Source of the DNA: Leptospiraceae bacterium
Lineage (GTDB): Bacteria > Spirochaetota > Leptospiria > Leptospirales > Leptospiraceae
Direction of reading: 5' to 3'
DNA: 64,000 nt
Assembly (NCBI GenBank): GCA_024233865.1
Contig: JACKPA010000008.1
Span: 1-64,000 of the forward strand
Each line of letters starts with the position of its first letter. Positions within the stretch are counted from its first letter, which is position 1. Positions 25,861 through 34,984 of this stretch are shown one piece after another. The position numbers were made by a program, and so were the translations under genes. Under the pieces are notes generated by a model that worked only from the letters and a program-made list of their open reading frames with translations, ran no database searches and was not told the DNA's origin.

Positions 25861-26382
25861 TTATAATACTGTCCAATCCCAATTTTTTGTATTTAATTCC
25901 AAAATATTTATTACGAAACTATGCACAGAAAAAAATCCAAGTTGCTGTTCTATTTTTGTCTTTAGTTCTCTGTGCAAAATTTTTCTTCTTTTGTTTTCAT
26001 AAATATTTTGGGCTTGATCTTCTTCCATAAGCAATATTGCTTTTATCGAATGGTGTTTACCACAAAATAGATAGGAATAAAATATTTCGAGTTCTTCATT
26101 ATTTGACCGAAAAGCACCGTAAAGTCCTGCTATAGTATCACGTATCTTATGAGCAAATTCTATCGCGAGATCACCGTTATTGATTCTTTCTTTGTTTTCA
26201 ATTCTATAATTTCTAAAATCTTTTATCTCAATCATAAAAAGGGGAGACTTTTCTAAAGCCAATATATCAATTGCTTTTGTTTCATGACATATAACAATAT
26301 GCTTTCTGTAAAAATTAGTATCATCATATTTAATCATTTGACCCGAAAATTCAAGTGAAATATTGTCTTCTTTAATAGTCAT
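25861..26382 (-). CDS. Small PD-(D/E)xK nuclease-like protein, partner of the NACHT-AAA protein
   Basis: 173 residues, not matched to a family I can name. Residues 37-56 read like the core of a restriction-endonuclease fold: D39, then twelve residues, then E52-I-K54 at the end of a hydrophobic strand (PLFMIEIKDF). A K/R-rich helical C-terminus follows. The start ATG lies seven bases after AAGGAG, and the first 11 bases overlap the end of the NACHT-AAA gene, so the two are translated together. The likely role is the effector nuclease of a two-component defence system in which the large ATPase is sensor and regulator. That function is inferred from context and motif only; no experiment or search supports it yet. 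Confidence 0.65.
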   Translation of the reverse strand: MTIKEDNISLEFSGQMIKYDDTNFYRKHIVICHETKAIDILALEKSPLFMIEIKDFRNYRIENKERINNGDLAIEFAHKIRDTIAGLYGAFRSNNEELEIFYSYLFCGKHHSIKAILLMEEDQAQNIYENKRRKILHRELKTKIEQQLGFFSVHSFVINILELNTKNWDWTVL

Positions 26383-29300
26383 TTGAATTCTCCTTGTTTA
26401 TAAGAATTTCTTCTTCTCGATCACTTTGTGCTAATGCCTCATCTAGAGATAGAATAGTTTTTAACTCAGATAGTTGCCGTCCCTCTTCTACTATAACTTC
26501 ACTTTGTTTTCTTACAAAAGAAAAAAACTTAGTAGGAAATTTTTCACCTAATTTTTTAACATGTAAATCTATTTCATGCATAAAAAATAAATTATGAGAA
26601 GTCACAAAGACCTGTATTCCCATTTCTACTAAGGAAATGAGTGCTTTTGTTAAACTAACAATTAATTTTGGATTTAAACTGGAATCCGGCTCATCCCAAA
26701 AGAGGATATCTCCTTTTTTTAGATTATCGGTTAATATTAAATAATATAACATGGCAATCTTTCTGTAGCCTTCTGCAATTAAAGATGTTTCTCTTTCCAT
26801 ACCATCATTTGTAATCAAATAAAACTTATGTTCTTTACGAATGATATTACCACCGATAATCTCTTTTAGAGAATCTAATAGAGGTTCGATAACTTTATAT
26901 TTTTCAGAATCTTTTTTAATGGGGGCTCGACTCAAAGCTTTCATTAAATTATAAAAAGTCTTATCAAAATCGGATTCATGATTTTCGTAATAATCAATGA
27001 AATAGGTTGTAAAAGATAAAACTTCTTTTACGGGAATAAAAATGGCACTTGGAAAACTATTACTTTCATCTAATAATTTTATTTTAGCGGACTTATCATC
27101 TTCTTTAGAAAATGAATAATGAAAATCTAAGGATTCATTATTTAATCCGTCAGTCTTTATAATTTCTATAATAATATCGGTCTGTTCGGAAGAGCTAAGA
27201 CGATTTAAACTATCAGGTCTAAAAACTTCCATTAATTCTTTTGCTATCATTTGTTCTCCCAATTCATTTTTAATTTGAATAGCAAAATTTTTAGTTTGGT
27301 TGATGGCAGAAATAGATGAATAAAGAATCTTTAGGAAATGCGTTTTTCCAGATGAATTTTCTCCGATAATAAAATTCATTCCCGGAGAAAAACTGACTTC
27401 CAGATTTTTAAAACAAGTAAAATTCGATACCTTTAAAGATTGAATAAATGTATTTTCTTCTAACATAAAGATCTCCTTTCTTTCTTTTGATAAATGTCTA
27501 ATTGGATTTTGAAAAAAACTTTTACCTAATTTCTTTTTTATCTTTTTTCTAATGAACCTTCTAATCTCTTTATCTTCTCTTTCGATTAAGTCTAATGAAA
27601 TTAAATATCTGGTTTTATCATCAACGGTTAAGTTTTTATCATTTTCTATTTTTTCCAATATGTTATAAGTGATTTTATTTGCGTCTTGATAATTCAAGAA
27701 TCTTTTATTGGCTGCAAATAATCCTATCGCTTGTATATAAGAAAAATTAATATTGTTTGATAATATTTTATCTAAAACTCTGTTGTTTTCTCGATGTAGA
27801 AATGTACTGCTAAATGAATCTTCACAAAAGGCTAATATTATAATATCAAAAAATAAATTACTAAATTGTGAAGTGTTTTTTGTACTAATAATATTAAAAA
27901 TATAGTTTCTAAATTTATCAGAGTATTGGATTGCATTTTCTATTCCATATTCTTTGATACTACTTTCTGACTGCCAACCAGCTTGTAATAACCTACCCGA
28001 CATTAGTTTGTCTAATCCAAGTTCAAGATTGTCCTCTGCATATTTAAAAAGTTTTTCTAAAAATTCTTTTTTGACTTCTTGATTTAAGCCAATGTAGTAT
28101 AATACAACTTCACTCCATTGACTAGAGTAATATAATCTTATGAGGTAATCATTAATTCTACCAAACTCATCAGAATCACGATTTTTATTTATAAAAAGTC
28201 CAACAAAATACTCTAGAAAAGTCCTGTGACGAAACATTACATTATGTCCTATTATCAGTATTTGACTTCTTTTTAGTTCGTCTAAAAATTGATTGATATC
28301 ACCTATGCTTTCAAATTTAGATTTATAATTTTCAGTAAAATCATAGAAATCATTTTCTGGAATATCTATACGATTTTTTTTAAAAAATTCTTCAAATGCC
28401 AAGGAAGATAAAAATTTCTCTTTGATATGGTAATCAAATAAAACTTGCAAACCTTTTTTAGAGTCAATATTTCCAAGCACTAGTTCTAGATATTTTTGGT
28501 ATAATTCAACCATAGATGCTGGGATTTCTTTTTCATTTTCGATTAGTTCAACCAGTAAAATAATTGAAATTGGAGATAGAGGTAGATTTTTTTCTAATTT
28601 GTGAATACTATCAATAATTATATTTTTTATTTTAGAAAAATCCGTATTTCCCTGAAGAATTTTTTGAATTAATTTTAAGCTTTGATTGAATTCAAAAGGT
28701 AATAAATCATACCTTTTCAATAATTGAATACTTTGATTTGAAATTTGATCAGTCCTAGTTGTCAGAATTAGCGAAATATTTAATTCATTTGCTATCTCAA
28801 CTGCTCTATGTATAATAGAATCTCTTTCTTGAATTGCAACTTCATCAATTCCATCGATTAAAATGGATTTGATTTGAATCTTTTCACTCACATTTTCAGG
28901 TATATATGTATATAAATCACCTTTATTCAGTACCTTTATAAATTCGCTTGCTTTTAGTAGAATGGGTATGAAAATAATTTGATCTTTATTTTGAGAAATT
29001 TGCTTAATACAACTTTGATAAGAGTCAATCGCTAATTTAGCCAGAGCACTACTTTTTCCGCAACCAGGTTCACCTACAATCAGTATTTTTTTATTTGAAT
29101 CAAGAAATGATTTAAGAGTTTGAAAAGGTAATTTTTTCTTGTTAATAAATTCATTATGATATGCTACTATATCTTGAATTTCAATAGTTGAAACAATCGG
29201 ATCAGTAAAAGTGTCAGACAAATTGAAACCTTTTTTAGATAACCAATGTCCATATTCTAAGTCTGCTATTTTATTCTGAAGAAAGGAGATTTTCTTTGGA

Positions 29301-29755
29301 TCATAAAAAATCTCAGGAGAAAATTCCAAAAACTTTTCTGTCAACCAATCAAAATCTCTAATTTCTACTGTGTGATTCTTTAGTTCTGAAAGTCTTTTTT
29401 TACCTTCATTGCTAGTATAACCAATTAAAATCAGAATGTATTTGTCCGAATACCTTCTCAATTCGTTGAATTTCGTTTCAATTATAGAAACATCCTGGAT
29501 ACTTTTTGCTCTAACATCACCTTTATATACTAAAATAGATATTGAAATAGTAATTGCTTTATCAGTTTTTTCTAAAAATATAAACTTATCTAAATGATCA
29601 ATCTCAGACAAATAATTCGGTTCCATTCTATTATATAATTCTTGTATATGGATCAATAATTCATTATCACTAAATTTAGATATTATTCTTTTTTGTTCTT
29701 CTATTGTAATAGTTCTTGCTTTTTGTCTTAATTCTTCTAAATCTTGTTTAATCAT
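26372..29755 (-). CDS. NACHT NTPase fused to AAA_21/OLD-type ATPase (candidate anti-phage protein)
   Basis: 1127 residues. Residues 1-160 form an unassigned alpha/beta domain with alternating strands (SIIETKFNEL, KYILILIGY, VEIRDFDWLTEKF). A NACHT-type STAND NTPase follows: Walker A GEPGCGKSS (228-236), Walker B ILIDGIDE (298-305), sensor LILTTRTD (329-336). A long helical region (about 350-760) includes RHRTFLEYFVGLF. A second, ABC-like ATPase begins at 764: Walker A GENSSGKT (798-805), a signature-like AEGYRKIAM (about 994-1002), Walker B ILFWDEPD (1017-1024), and SHN at about 1053. The last 11 bases overlap the small nuclease gene. An internal Shine-Dalgarno and ATG precede residue 764. 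STAND NTPases and AAA_21 ATPases are both common sensors in phage defence; having both in one chain is unusual. Composition is very AT-rich, suggesting acquisition by transfer. Confidence 0.85.
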   Translation of the reverse strand: MIKQDLEELRQKARTITIEEQKRIISKFSDNELLIHIQELYNRMEPNYLSEIDHLDKFIFLEKTDKAITISISILVYKGDVRAKSIQDVSIIETKFNELRRYSDKYILILIGYTSNEGKKRLSELKNHTVEIRDFDWLTEKFLEFSPEIFYDPKKISFLQNKIADLEYGHWLSKKGFNLSDTFTDPIVSTIEIQDIVAYHNEFINKKKLPFQTLKSFLDSNKKILIVGEPGCGKSSALAKLAIDSYQSCIKQISQNKDQIIFIPILLKASEFIKVLNKGDLYTYIPENVSEKIQIKSILIDGIDEVAIQERDSIIHRAVEIANELNISLILTTRTDQISNQSIQLLKRYDLLPFEFNQSLKLIQKILQGNTDFSKIKNIIIDSIHKLEKNLPLSPISIILLVELIENEKEIPASMVELYQKYLELVLGNIDSKKGLQVLFDYHIKEKFLSSLAFEEFFKKNRIDIPENDFYDFTENYKSKFESIGDINQFLDELKRSQILIIGHNVMFRHRTFLEYFVGLFINKNRDSDEFGRINDYLIRLYYSSQWSEVVLYYIGLNQEVKKEFLEKLFKYAEDNLELGLDKLMSGRLLQAGWQSESSIKEYGIENAIQYSDKFRNYIFNIISTKNTSQFSNLFFDIIILAFCEDSFSSTFLHRENNRVLDKILSNNINFSYIQAIGLFAANKRFLNYQDANKITYNILEKIENDKNLTVDDKTRYLISLDLIEREDKEIRRFIRKKIKKKLGKSFFQNPIRHLSKERKEIFMLEENTFIQSLKVSNFTCFKNLEVSFSPGMNFIIGENSSGKTHFLKILYSSISAINQTKNFAIQIKNELGEQMIAKELMEVFRPDSLNRLSSSEQTDIIIEIIKTDGLNNESLDFHYSFSKEDDKSAKIKLLDESNSFPSAIFIPVKEVLSFTTYFIDYYENHESDFDKTFYNLMKALSRAPIKKDSEKYKVIEPLLDSLKEIIGGNIIRKEHKFYLITNDGMERETSLIAEGYRKIAMLYYLILTDNLKKGDILFWDEPDSSLNPKLIVSLTKALISLVEMGIQVFVTSHNLFFMHEIDLHVKKLGEKFPTKFFSFVRKQSEVIVEEGRQLSELKTILSLDEALAQSDREEEILINKENSNDY
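27464..27479 (-). promoter_or_regulatory. Internal Shine-Dalgarno and start codon within the NACHT-AAA gene
   Basis: Read on the minus strand, GAAAGGAGATCTTTATG has AAGGAG six to seven bases before an in-frame ATG (27466-27464, methionine 764). The ATPase fold starts about ten residues later, so internal initiation would give a free 364-residue AAA_21 ATPase. The signal is as good as any start site in the window and is placed exactly at a domain border. Confidence 0.7.
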
Positions 29756-29866
29756 ACTAATCTAACGGATTCTGTGCGCAGCACAATTTATAAAAAAATG
29801 TTGAAAATGCCCCTCAATGAATTATTATTATCTTAACAACAAAATACATAAAACAAAGAGGGACAC

Positions 29867-30823
29867 ATGGAAAAGAATAAAAAAGGTGCAAAATCTATTT
29901 GTCTACCATTTTTTGAGAAATCAAATTATGAATCCATTTTTTTTGATAATGAAAAATTGAGAACATTTATGAATAATCTTTACAATTTACATCCGGAATT
30001 ATTTCCATCTGATTTTGGAAAGGGTTTTATTTTTAGAGGGTCAACAGAACGTTCTAAAAAGCAGGATGGTTTTCAGACGCGACGAATAGAATTGAAAGCA
30101 AGTAAAGATGTTTATCAAATCCGTCCGTCATTTATGATGCCATACATGGTAGCTTACACAAATGATATTGAAAAAGCTGTATACCTAATGCGTTTTGATA
30201 TTCCGTTTTATGCTTTAACTTATGTTTTTGGTCATAATGATATGTTTTGGTACAGAATTTATACCTCATTTGGTCGAAACTCAATAGTAGGAACTACAGT
30301 AAAAAATCCAGAAAAGCTACCGGAGCATATTTTAGCTGATGAAAAGCATACTTGGATTAAAAAGACCAAAGTATTTTTAGCTACAATTGTTGGAAAAGGC
30401 TGTATATTGGGTGCAAAAGTAGTAGAGAGTGCGAGTGAAATTGATTTAACCAAAGGTTATTCTGTATTTAAAAAAGAATCACAAAATCTAAAACCAGATT
30501 ATGAACCAACAACAATCAATACTGATGGTTGGAGTGGTACGAAAAAAGCATTGAAGTCTTTGTTTCCCAAAACAAACTTGATACAATGTTTTTTACATTC
30601 CTTCATAAAGATTCGTGACCGTTGCAAAAGTGCGAAGGATGTTTTATCCAATATTCGGGAGAAAGTATGGAATTTGTATCATGCAGAAACGACAACTCAA
30701 TTCTCACAAAGATTGAGGCATCTAAAAAAATGGGCGAAGGACAATGTTCCAGTGGAAGCAGCAAAAGAAAAATTACTTGCACTTTGTTCGCTCACAAAAC
30801 TCCCCCTTTTAATCACCGATTAA
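29867..30823 (+). pseudogene. DDE-type transposase, C-terminally truncated
   Basis: 318 residues, not assignable to a named IS family with confidence. The middle has two candidate catalytic aspartates, D158 in LADEKHTW and D220 in NTDGWSGTKK, followed by the CFLHSFIKIRDR segment seen in DDE transposases of the IS256/ISNCY kind. No convincing third acidic residue at the expected distance is present before the stop, and the frame ends abruptly 13 bases before the stop of a convergent lipoprotein gene, so the 3' end is probably lost. Start ATG 29867 follows AGAGGG. No terminal inverted repeats were found by eye on either side. It lies 111 bp upstream of, and divergent from, the NACHT-AAA operon. 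Confidence 0.65.
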
Positions 30824-30835
30824 CGGTAGAAACCC

Positions 30836-31111
30836 TTATTTTTTCTTATACCATGGAAATGGTATTCCAGGCTCACCACATCCAAAATCATCATCCATTA
30901 TATCTCCAAATAACATTGCGCCGCATATAAGGTCTTTTCTTCTTGCCTCTTCACTTAAAGATGCACAATAAACAATAGAAAATAAAATTCTATTTCTAAC
31001 CTGACCATCATCTTTTCTATACTGGGCACATTCTCCCGAATCAAAAAAACCGTCACGAGATATACATGATAAAAATATGAAAAATAATAACAAAAATAAT
31101 TTCTTAGCCAT
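30836..31111 (-). CDS. Small lipoprotein
   Basis: 91 residues: basic N-terminus, hydrophobic core and lipobox FLSC (cysteine 16), so the mature product is a lipid-anchored peptide of about 75 residues. The mature part has four more cysteines, in GECAQY, VYCASL, LICGAM and FGCGEP, suggesting disulphides in the periplasm or at the surface. The spacing is like that of small cysteine-bearing lipoproteins of leptospires, but I cannot name the family. It is a single gene, flanked by a truncated transposase and a long AT-rich gap. Confidence 0.65.
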   Translation of the reverse strand: MAKKLFLLLFFIFLSCISRDGFFDSGECAQYRKDDGQVRNRILFSIVYCASLSEEARRKDLICGAMLFGDIMDDDFGCGEPGIPFPWYKKK

Positions 31112-31495
31112 ATTTAATACCTTTTATTGTTTTACTTAGATTATGATTTTCTTTTATAAGACTCACCTTACGCATTGGTGAAATAAAAATCAACAAAAAT
31201 AACTCAGAAAAACATACTATATTTATCGATTTCAAATTTAGGTGATTTTCTGGAAAAATTCCATTTTGTGAGTTTGGAAAAAAACTAACTTAGAATATTT
31301 TTAAACTAACTTACAAAAAAAAATAATTTGATGTAAAAATATCGTAAGTTACGTTTGGAATTCCCCCTGGTGGATAAACAAGATTGTTGATGATACAATT
31401 GAAAAAATGGATTTAAAACAACAATGAATGGAGATTTAAAAAAGAAAGTTAAAATAATGCTTGACAATAGAAATAATAGAAAATACTATATAAGA
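31112..31495. other. Gene-free AT-rich spacer left of the IS element
   Basis: 384 bases without a supportable gene. It holds runs of A/T and a short hairpin, TCACC with GGTGA, near 31164-31181. Near the IS end there is a good sigma-70-type promoter on the plus strand. The missing 3' part of the interrupted lipoprotein gene (33231-33770) was not recognised here. Confidence 0.6.
31461..31489 (+). promoter_or_regulatory. Putative sigma-70 promoter pointing into the IS element
   Basis: TTGACA (31461-31466), a 17-base spacer and TACTAT (31484-31489), followed by A/T. It points rightwards, antisense to the transposase, and may belong to the interrupted host sequence or limit transposase expression. 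Confidence 0.45.
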
Positions 31496-33246
31496 CGTCA
31501 CCGCAAAAAGGCAAAGTGATTTTCGACCCTGAAATGGCAAGATATTTCAAAAATAAATTTCGAGAAAGATTTTGACAGATTTTTATATAGTTGGATCAGT
31601 TTCCAACTGCTATATCGTCTAAAATTCAACCCAATTCCCCTTAAAACCATCCTATTTCGCACCTTTTTTAATCCTCGAAAACGTGTTCGCCCATTTTTCC
31701 ACATAGGTTTTAACTTCTCCATCAGACCTTCCACTGCTGGACGGAGATTACACAATTCTTGATATTCCGGGGTGTAATAATTATCCTCTCTATTATCCAA
31801 CCATCTTCGGTTTTCATCTACTACTAAACGTGATTGATTTTTTGATAATGCTATACAATCTTTACCCAAGGGACAATTCGCACAAATTTTAAAATCGAAG
31901 TTTGCTACCAAATCACCATCTTTCAATTTTTGACTTGTTGGTCGCTCGCCCATTGGACAAGATTCTATTAGACCTGATTCATCATATTCAAAATCATTGC
32001 TATTCAAATTCCCTTCTTCTGGGCTCTTTCCACGAACATTTGTGGATACAATATTTACATCGAATTTATTAGCTGTTTCTCTTACCCCTTCGGATGGATA
32101 CCCTCCGTCCGTTATCATCGTCTCCAAACCTGTCTCTTCTTTCAAATCTTCCAGACTTTCTTCCAATAAATCACTATCATCTACTATATTCTTTTCTACT
32201 ACAACGTCCGTTATTACTTGAAATGCGTTCTTTTCAGAGCAGGTCTCTGAACTGTGACATACATAACCAAAATGTTTTTCTTCATTCTTGGTTCGGTAAG
32301 TCGCGTCTGGGTCTGATGGATTCTGCATTGAACCAGATTTGATTTCATTTGGAGTTAATATCTCTACCTTTTCTTGTTTTACAATGCACTGTTCTGCTAA
32401 TAATCTTTTCGCATTTTTGTAGGATGAAGTAGCATTAATTCTTTTATCATCTTTCCATCTTGTAACATGAATGTATAACTGCTCTGATAAATATTTTAAC
32501 TTCTCTTCTATCTCATGCTTTCTTAAACGATGGTATTCACCATCTTCATTGGTTTCTATTAAGGAATGCAATTCTTTGGAAATACAATTTGGTTCATACT
32601 TCTTTATTTCTATCAATAAATTACTTAAGGTCTTATGGAACAATGTAAAACGACTCATCCTTTTGATGTTTGCCCTTATTTGAGTAGAGTCACATCTCTG
32701 TAAATCTGTGTGAATTCCCATTTCCTTAATAATAATATCACGATGGTCTTTGAACACTGTTTCAAAGAAGTCTACATTGTTTTCATATTCATATTTTGCT
32801 ACTGTAGCACGAAAGTTATAAAGTGTTCTTATGCAAAAGGTATATTCGTTTATATCTTGGATTCCAAACGCTCTTTGATATGCATAATTCAATAAATAGT
32901 TCTCATATAGTTGAAGGTCTGTTAGATTGTGCATTTCTTTTAATATTTCTAAGGAGAATAGTATGTTTACTGGAACATTGGGACGACTCATATTGTTACT
33001 GTACAGGGGAGCAAATACTTCTTCATCTATATTGAGAAATATGTTTTCGTAAAAATATGCTGACCAATGCTTTTTTAGAAAGCCTCGAAGTGTTGAGTTC
33101 ATGTTACTTTCTGGATTGAAAAATTTCTGTTGTAGGTGTTTCTGGTTTTTTCGAAACATAGCTATCCCCTTATGTCACATTTACAGGATTGAAGATTTAT
33201 TTCAACTTTTTCTTGTTATTTCTTGTTATACCTTTTTGCAGTGACG
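31496..33246 (-). mobile_element. IS1182-type insertion sequence, complete
   Basis: Terminal inverted repeats CGTCACCGCAAAAAGG (31496-31511) and, at 33231-33246, the complement of CGTCACTGCAAAAAGG agree at 15 of 16 positions. They bound one transposase gene that fills the element (1751 bp). No clear target duplication is visible, so the flanks may have rearranged since insertion. The right end lies inside a lipoprotein gene, whose last codons are now supplied by IS sequence. Confidence 0.85.
31498..33159 (-). CDS. IS1182 family transposase
   Basis: 553 residues, full length. The N-terminus (NSTLRGFLKKHWSAYF, then FAPLYSNNMSRPNVPVNILFSLEILKEMHN) matches the DUF772-type domain. Catalytic acidic residues of the DDE core can be placed at TDLQRCDSTQIRAN (about 150-160) and MITDGGYPSEG (about 347-357), with a C-terminal glutamate in LRPAVEGLMEKLK. 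A zinc-binding-like CANCPLGKDC (about 437-446) precedes the C-terminal domain (TRFRGLKKVRNRM). The stop codon falls within the terminal inverted repeat of the element. The frame is intact, so the element may still move. Confidence 0.9.
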   Translation of the reverse strand: MFRKNQKHLQQKFFNPESNMNSTLRGFLKKHWSAYFYENIFLNIDEEVFAPLYSNNMSRPNVPVNILFSLEILKEMHNLTDLQLYENYLLNYAYQRAFGIQDINEYTFCIRTLYNFRATVAKYEYENNVDFFETVFKDHRDIIIKEMGIHTDLQRCDSTQIRANIKRMSRFTLFHKTLSNLLIEIKKYEPNCISKELHSLIETNEDGEYHRLRKHEIEEKLKYLSEQLYIHVTRWKDDKRINATSSYKNAKRLLAEQCIVKQEKVEILTPNEIKSGSMQNPSDPDATYRTKNEEKHFGYVCHSSETCSEKNAFQVITDVVVEKNIVDDSDLLEESLEDLKEETGLETMITDGGYPSEGVRETANKFDVNIVSTNVRGKSPEEGNLNSNDFEYDESGLIESCPMGERPTSQKLKDGDLVANFDFKICANCPLGKDCIALSKNQSRLVVDENRRWLDNREDNYYTPEYQELCNLRPAVEGLMEKLKPMWKNGRTRFRGLKKVRNRMVLRGIGLNFRRYSSWKLIQLYKNLSKSFSKFIFEISCHFRVENHFAFLR

Positions 33247-33770
33247 CCTTTTATGGTTCCATAAGCGTGGTAGTAGGCTATAAATTCTCCGTTTTTGCTC
33301 ACTGTAGCTCCCGTAGAGCCTATATTTTCAACCTTGAAGTTGGAATTTGATTTTGCTTGAGAATTTGTATTCTCTCCTACAATTCCAACATTCACTTTCT
33401 CTTGTGCAGTGTCAATTGTTACCGGAACTGACACATTTCCCAAATACACATCACCTTGTAGAAATTCTAATTCAACCCTGGTTGAATTTCCGTCCATTGG
33501 TTGACTTACAAAAGCTTCAAAGTTACCTTTTGTGTCGGTATAAGTGTCCATTCCTCCTACAACTCGAACGGTACCGTTGGCTACCGGATTTCTTTGAGAG
33601 TCATAAAAACTGCCTTTTACAGCAAAACTGGAATAGGACTGGCTCCCCATCAGAGCAAGGATATAAAAGGCATTGTTATTTTTGTTTGTTTTTCCGGCAC
33701 AATTGGAAAAAACAAGCGAAAACGACATAACAAATCCGATTATAATATTTTGTTTTTGAGGAAAATCCAT
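33216..33770 (-). pseudogene. Lipoprotein with carboxypeptidase-regulatory-like domain, 3' end replaced by IS
   Basis: 184 residues. The signal peptide ends in FSNC (cysteine about 24). Residues about 53-125 form a beta-sandwich of the CarboxypepD_reg kind (GSFYDSQRNPVANGTVRVVGG, TYTDTKGNFEAF). The last dozen codons (from VTAKRYNKK back) lie in the right inverted repeat of the IS element, so the original C-terminus is gone. The start has AAGGAGAT four bases before the ATG. A 247-bp internal segment (33372-33618) is repeated almost perfectly at 39040-39286, where it is a bare fragment. The intact gene was probably the N-terminal portion of a longer surface lipoprotein. The truncated product could still be exported. 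Confidence 0.8.
33372..33618. repeat. 247-bp direct repeat, copy 1 (copy 2 at 39040-39286)
   Basis: The two copies differ at only one or two positions over 247 bases, in the same orientation. Copy 1 lies in the lipoprotein gene, copy 2 between two unrelated gene fragments. Recombination between them would delete or circularise about 5.7 kb carrying the Rpn genes and the toxin-antitoxin pair. Confidence 0.85.
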
Positions 33771-34050
33771 CTAAATCTCCTTATACCTAATACAAGAATA
33801 GGTATAGTGTGAAATCAGTATAAAAATTGTCTATAAAAATATTACGTAAAAAAAGATTGACATAATAGCTTATCAAATAGAGAAGTAATTAATATGTTTC
33901 AATTAAGGCATAGTATCTGTTTAAGTGTTTTGTATCTTTCGATTATAGTTTTCTCACTTTCCTATAATTACCAGTTCGTTTATAAGCTTTCTCGTTAAAA
34001 ACTGGCAGAATCCTTGACTTTTTATTCGATTGACCTGATCATTCTCTATT

Positions 34051-34908
34051 ATGTTAGCCCCACTTGATAACGAGACTATTTTCAAAAAAGCATTTACTGA
34101 CAAAGAAGTATTTGAGTGTTTTGTAAAAGATATATTTGGCATTGATATACAGGTAGGAAAGATTGAAACCGAAAAACAATTCGATCCGGTTATCGGTCAT
34201 ATAAACTTTAAAATAGATATTTATGCCGAGACGCTGGATAACCGTTTTATCATAGAAATCCAGAAGATAGACTATGATTATAATTTTGATAGGTTTCTGC
34301 ATTACTTTTTAATGGTGCTAGCAGACCAACAGAAGACCTCTGCCCGGTATACACCGAGCCAGCAGGTTTTGGGGGTCGTAGTATTAACCCGCCCTTACAA
34401 AATAACCCAAAAAACAGGGGAAGCAATTAGAGAAAGCGTGATGATGATTGACTTTAATCCCCGTAATCTAAAAGACCAAAAGATAGAGATATGGGGTCAT
34501 AATCTGGTTTTTTTGAATCCCAATCCCAAGTATAACAGGGATGGGGTGCCAAAAGAGTATGAGGATTGGCTAAACTTGATCTATAGTTCCTTCCAAAAGT
34601 CACCTGCAAATTATAAAATAAACCTTCAAAACAAGGGGATAGCCAGAGCAGTAAGCTTGATAGATTATGAAAAATTAGACCCCGATACATTGGCAGAGAT
34701 GAAAAAAGCAGAGAGTAGGAAAGTAACCGAGCAGTTGTTAAAAGACGAGAGCCGAGAGGAAGGCAGGAAAGAAGGCAGGGAGGAAAAAGAAAACACTGCC
34801 ATTAGAAATGCAATTAAAAAAGGAAAACTGAGTCCGTCAGAAATTGCGGAAATGTTAGAAGTCTCTCTCGACAGAGTACTTACTCTGCAAAAAGAAATGA
34901 TTACTTAA
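34051..34908 (+). CDS. Rpn/PDDEXK-type nuclease (transposase-like)
   Basis: 285 residues of the Rpn-like PD-(D/E)xK nuclease family often annotated as a transposase. The active site reads D56 (FKIDIYAE) and E69-I-Q71 (FIIEIQ), the E-x-Q variant usual in this family, after a conserved N-terminus (DNETIFKKAFTDKEVFECFVKDIF). The C-terminal third is a charged helix (EEGRKEGREEKENT) and ends in a small helix-turn-helix-like piece (LSPSEIAEMLEVSLDRVL). These proteins cut DNA and promote RecA-independent recombination in the cases studied. It is one of two adjacent Rpn genes (76-bp gap) of different subfamilies, close to many recombination scars. Confidence 0.85.
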   Translation: MLAPLDNETIFKKAFTDKEVFECFVKDIFGIDIQVGKIETEKQFDPVIGHINFKIDIYAETLDNRFIIEIQKIDYDYNFDRFLHYFLMVLADQQKTSARYTPSQQVLGVVVLTRPYKITQKTGEAIRESVMMIDFNPRNLKDQKIEIWGHNLVFLNPNPKYNRDGVPKEYEDWLNLIYSSFQKSPANYKINLQNKGIARAVSLIDYEKLDPDTLAEMKKAESRKVTEQLLKDESREEGRKEGREEKENTAIRNAIKKGKLSPSEIAEMLEVSLDRVLTLQKEMIT

Positions 34909-34984
34909 CCATTTTTCATTATATAGTTAATAATTTCAAAAAAATAATACTTTACAATTTAATAATTCCAATGGTAATTAAATC

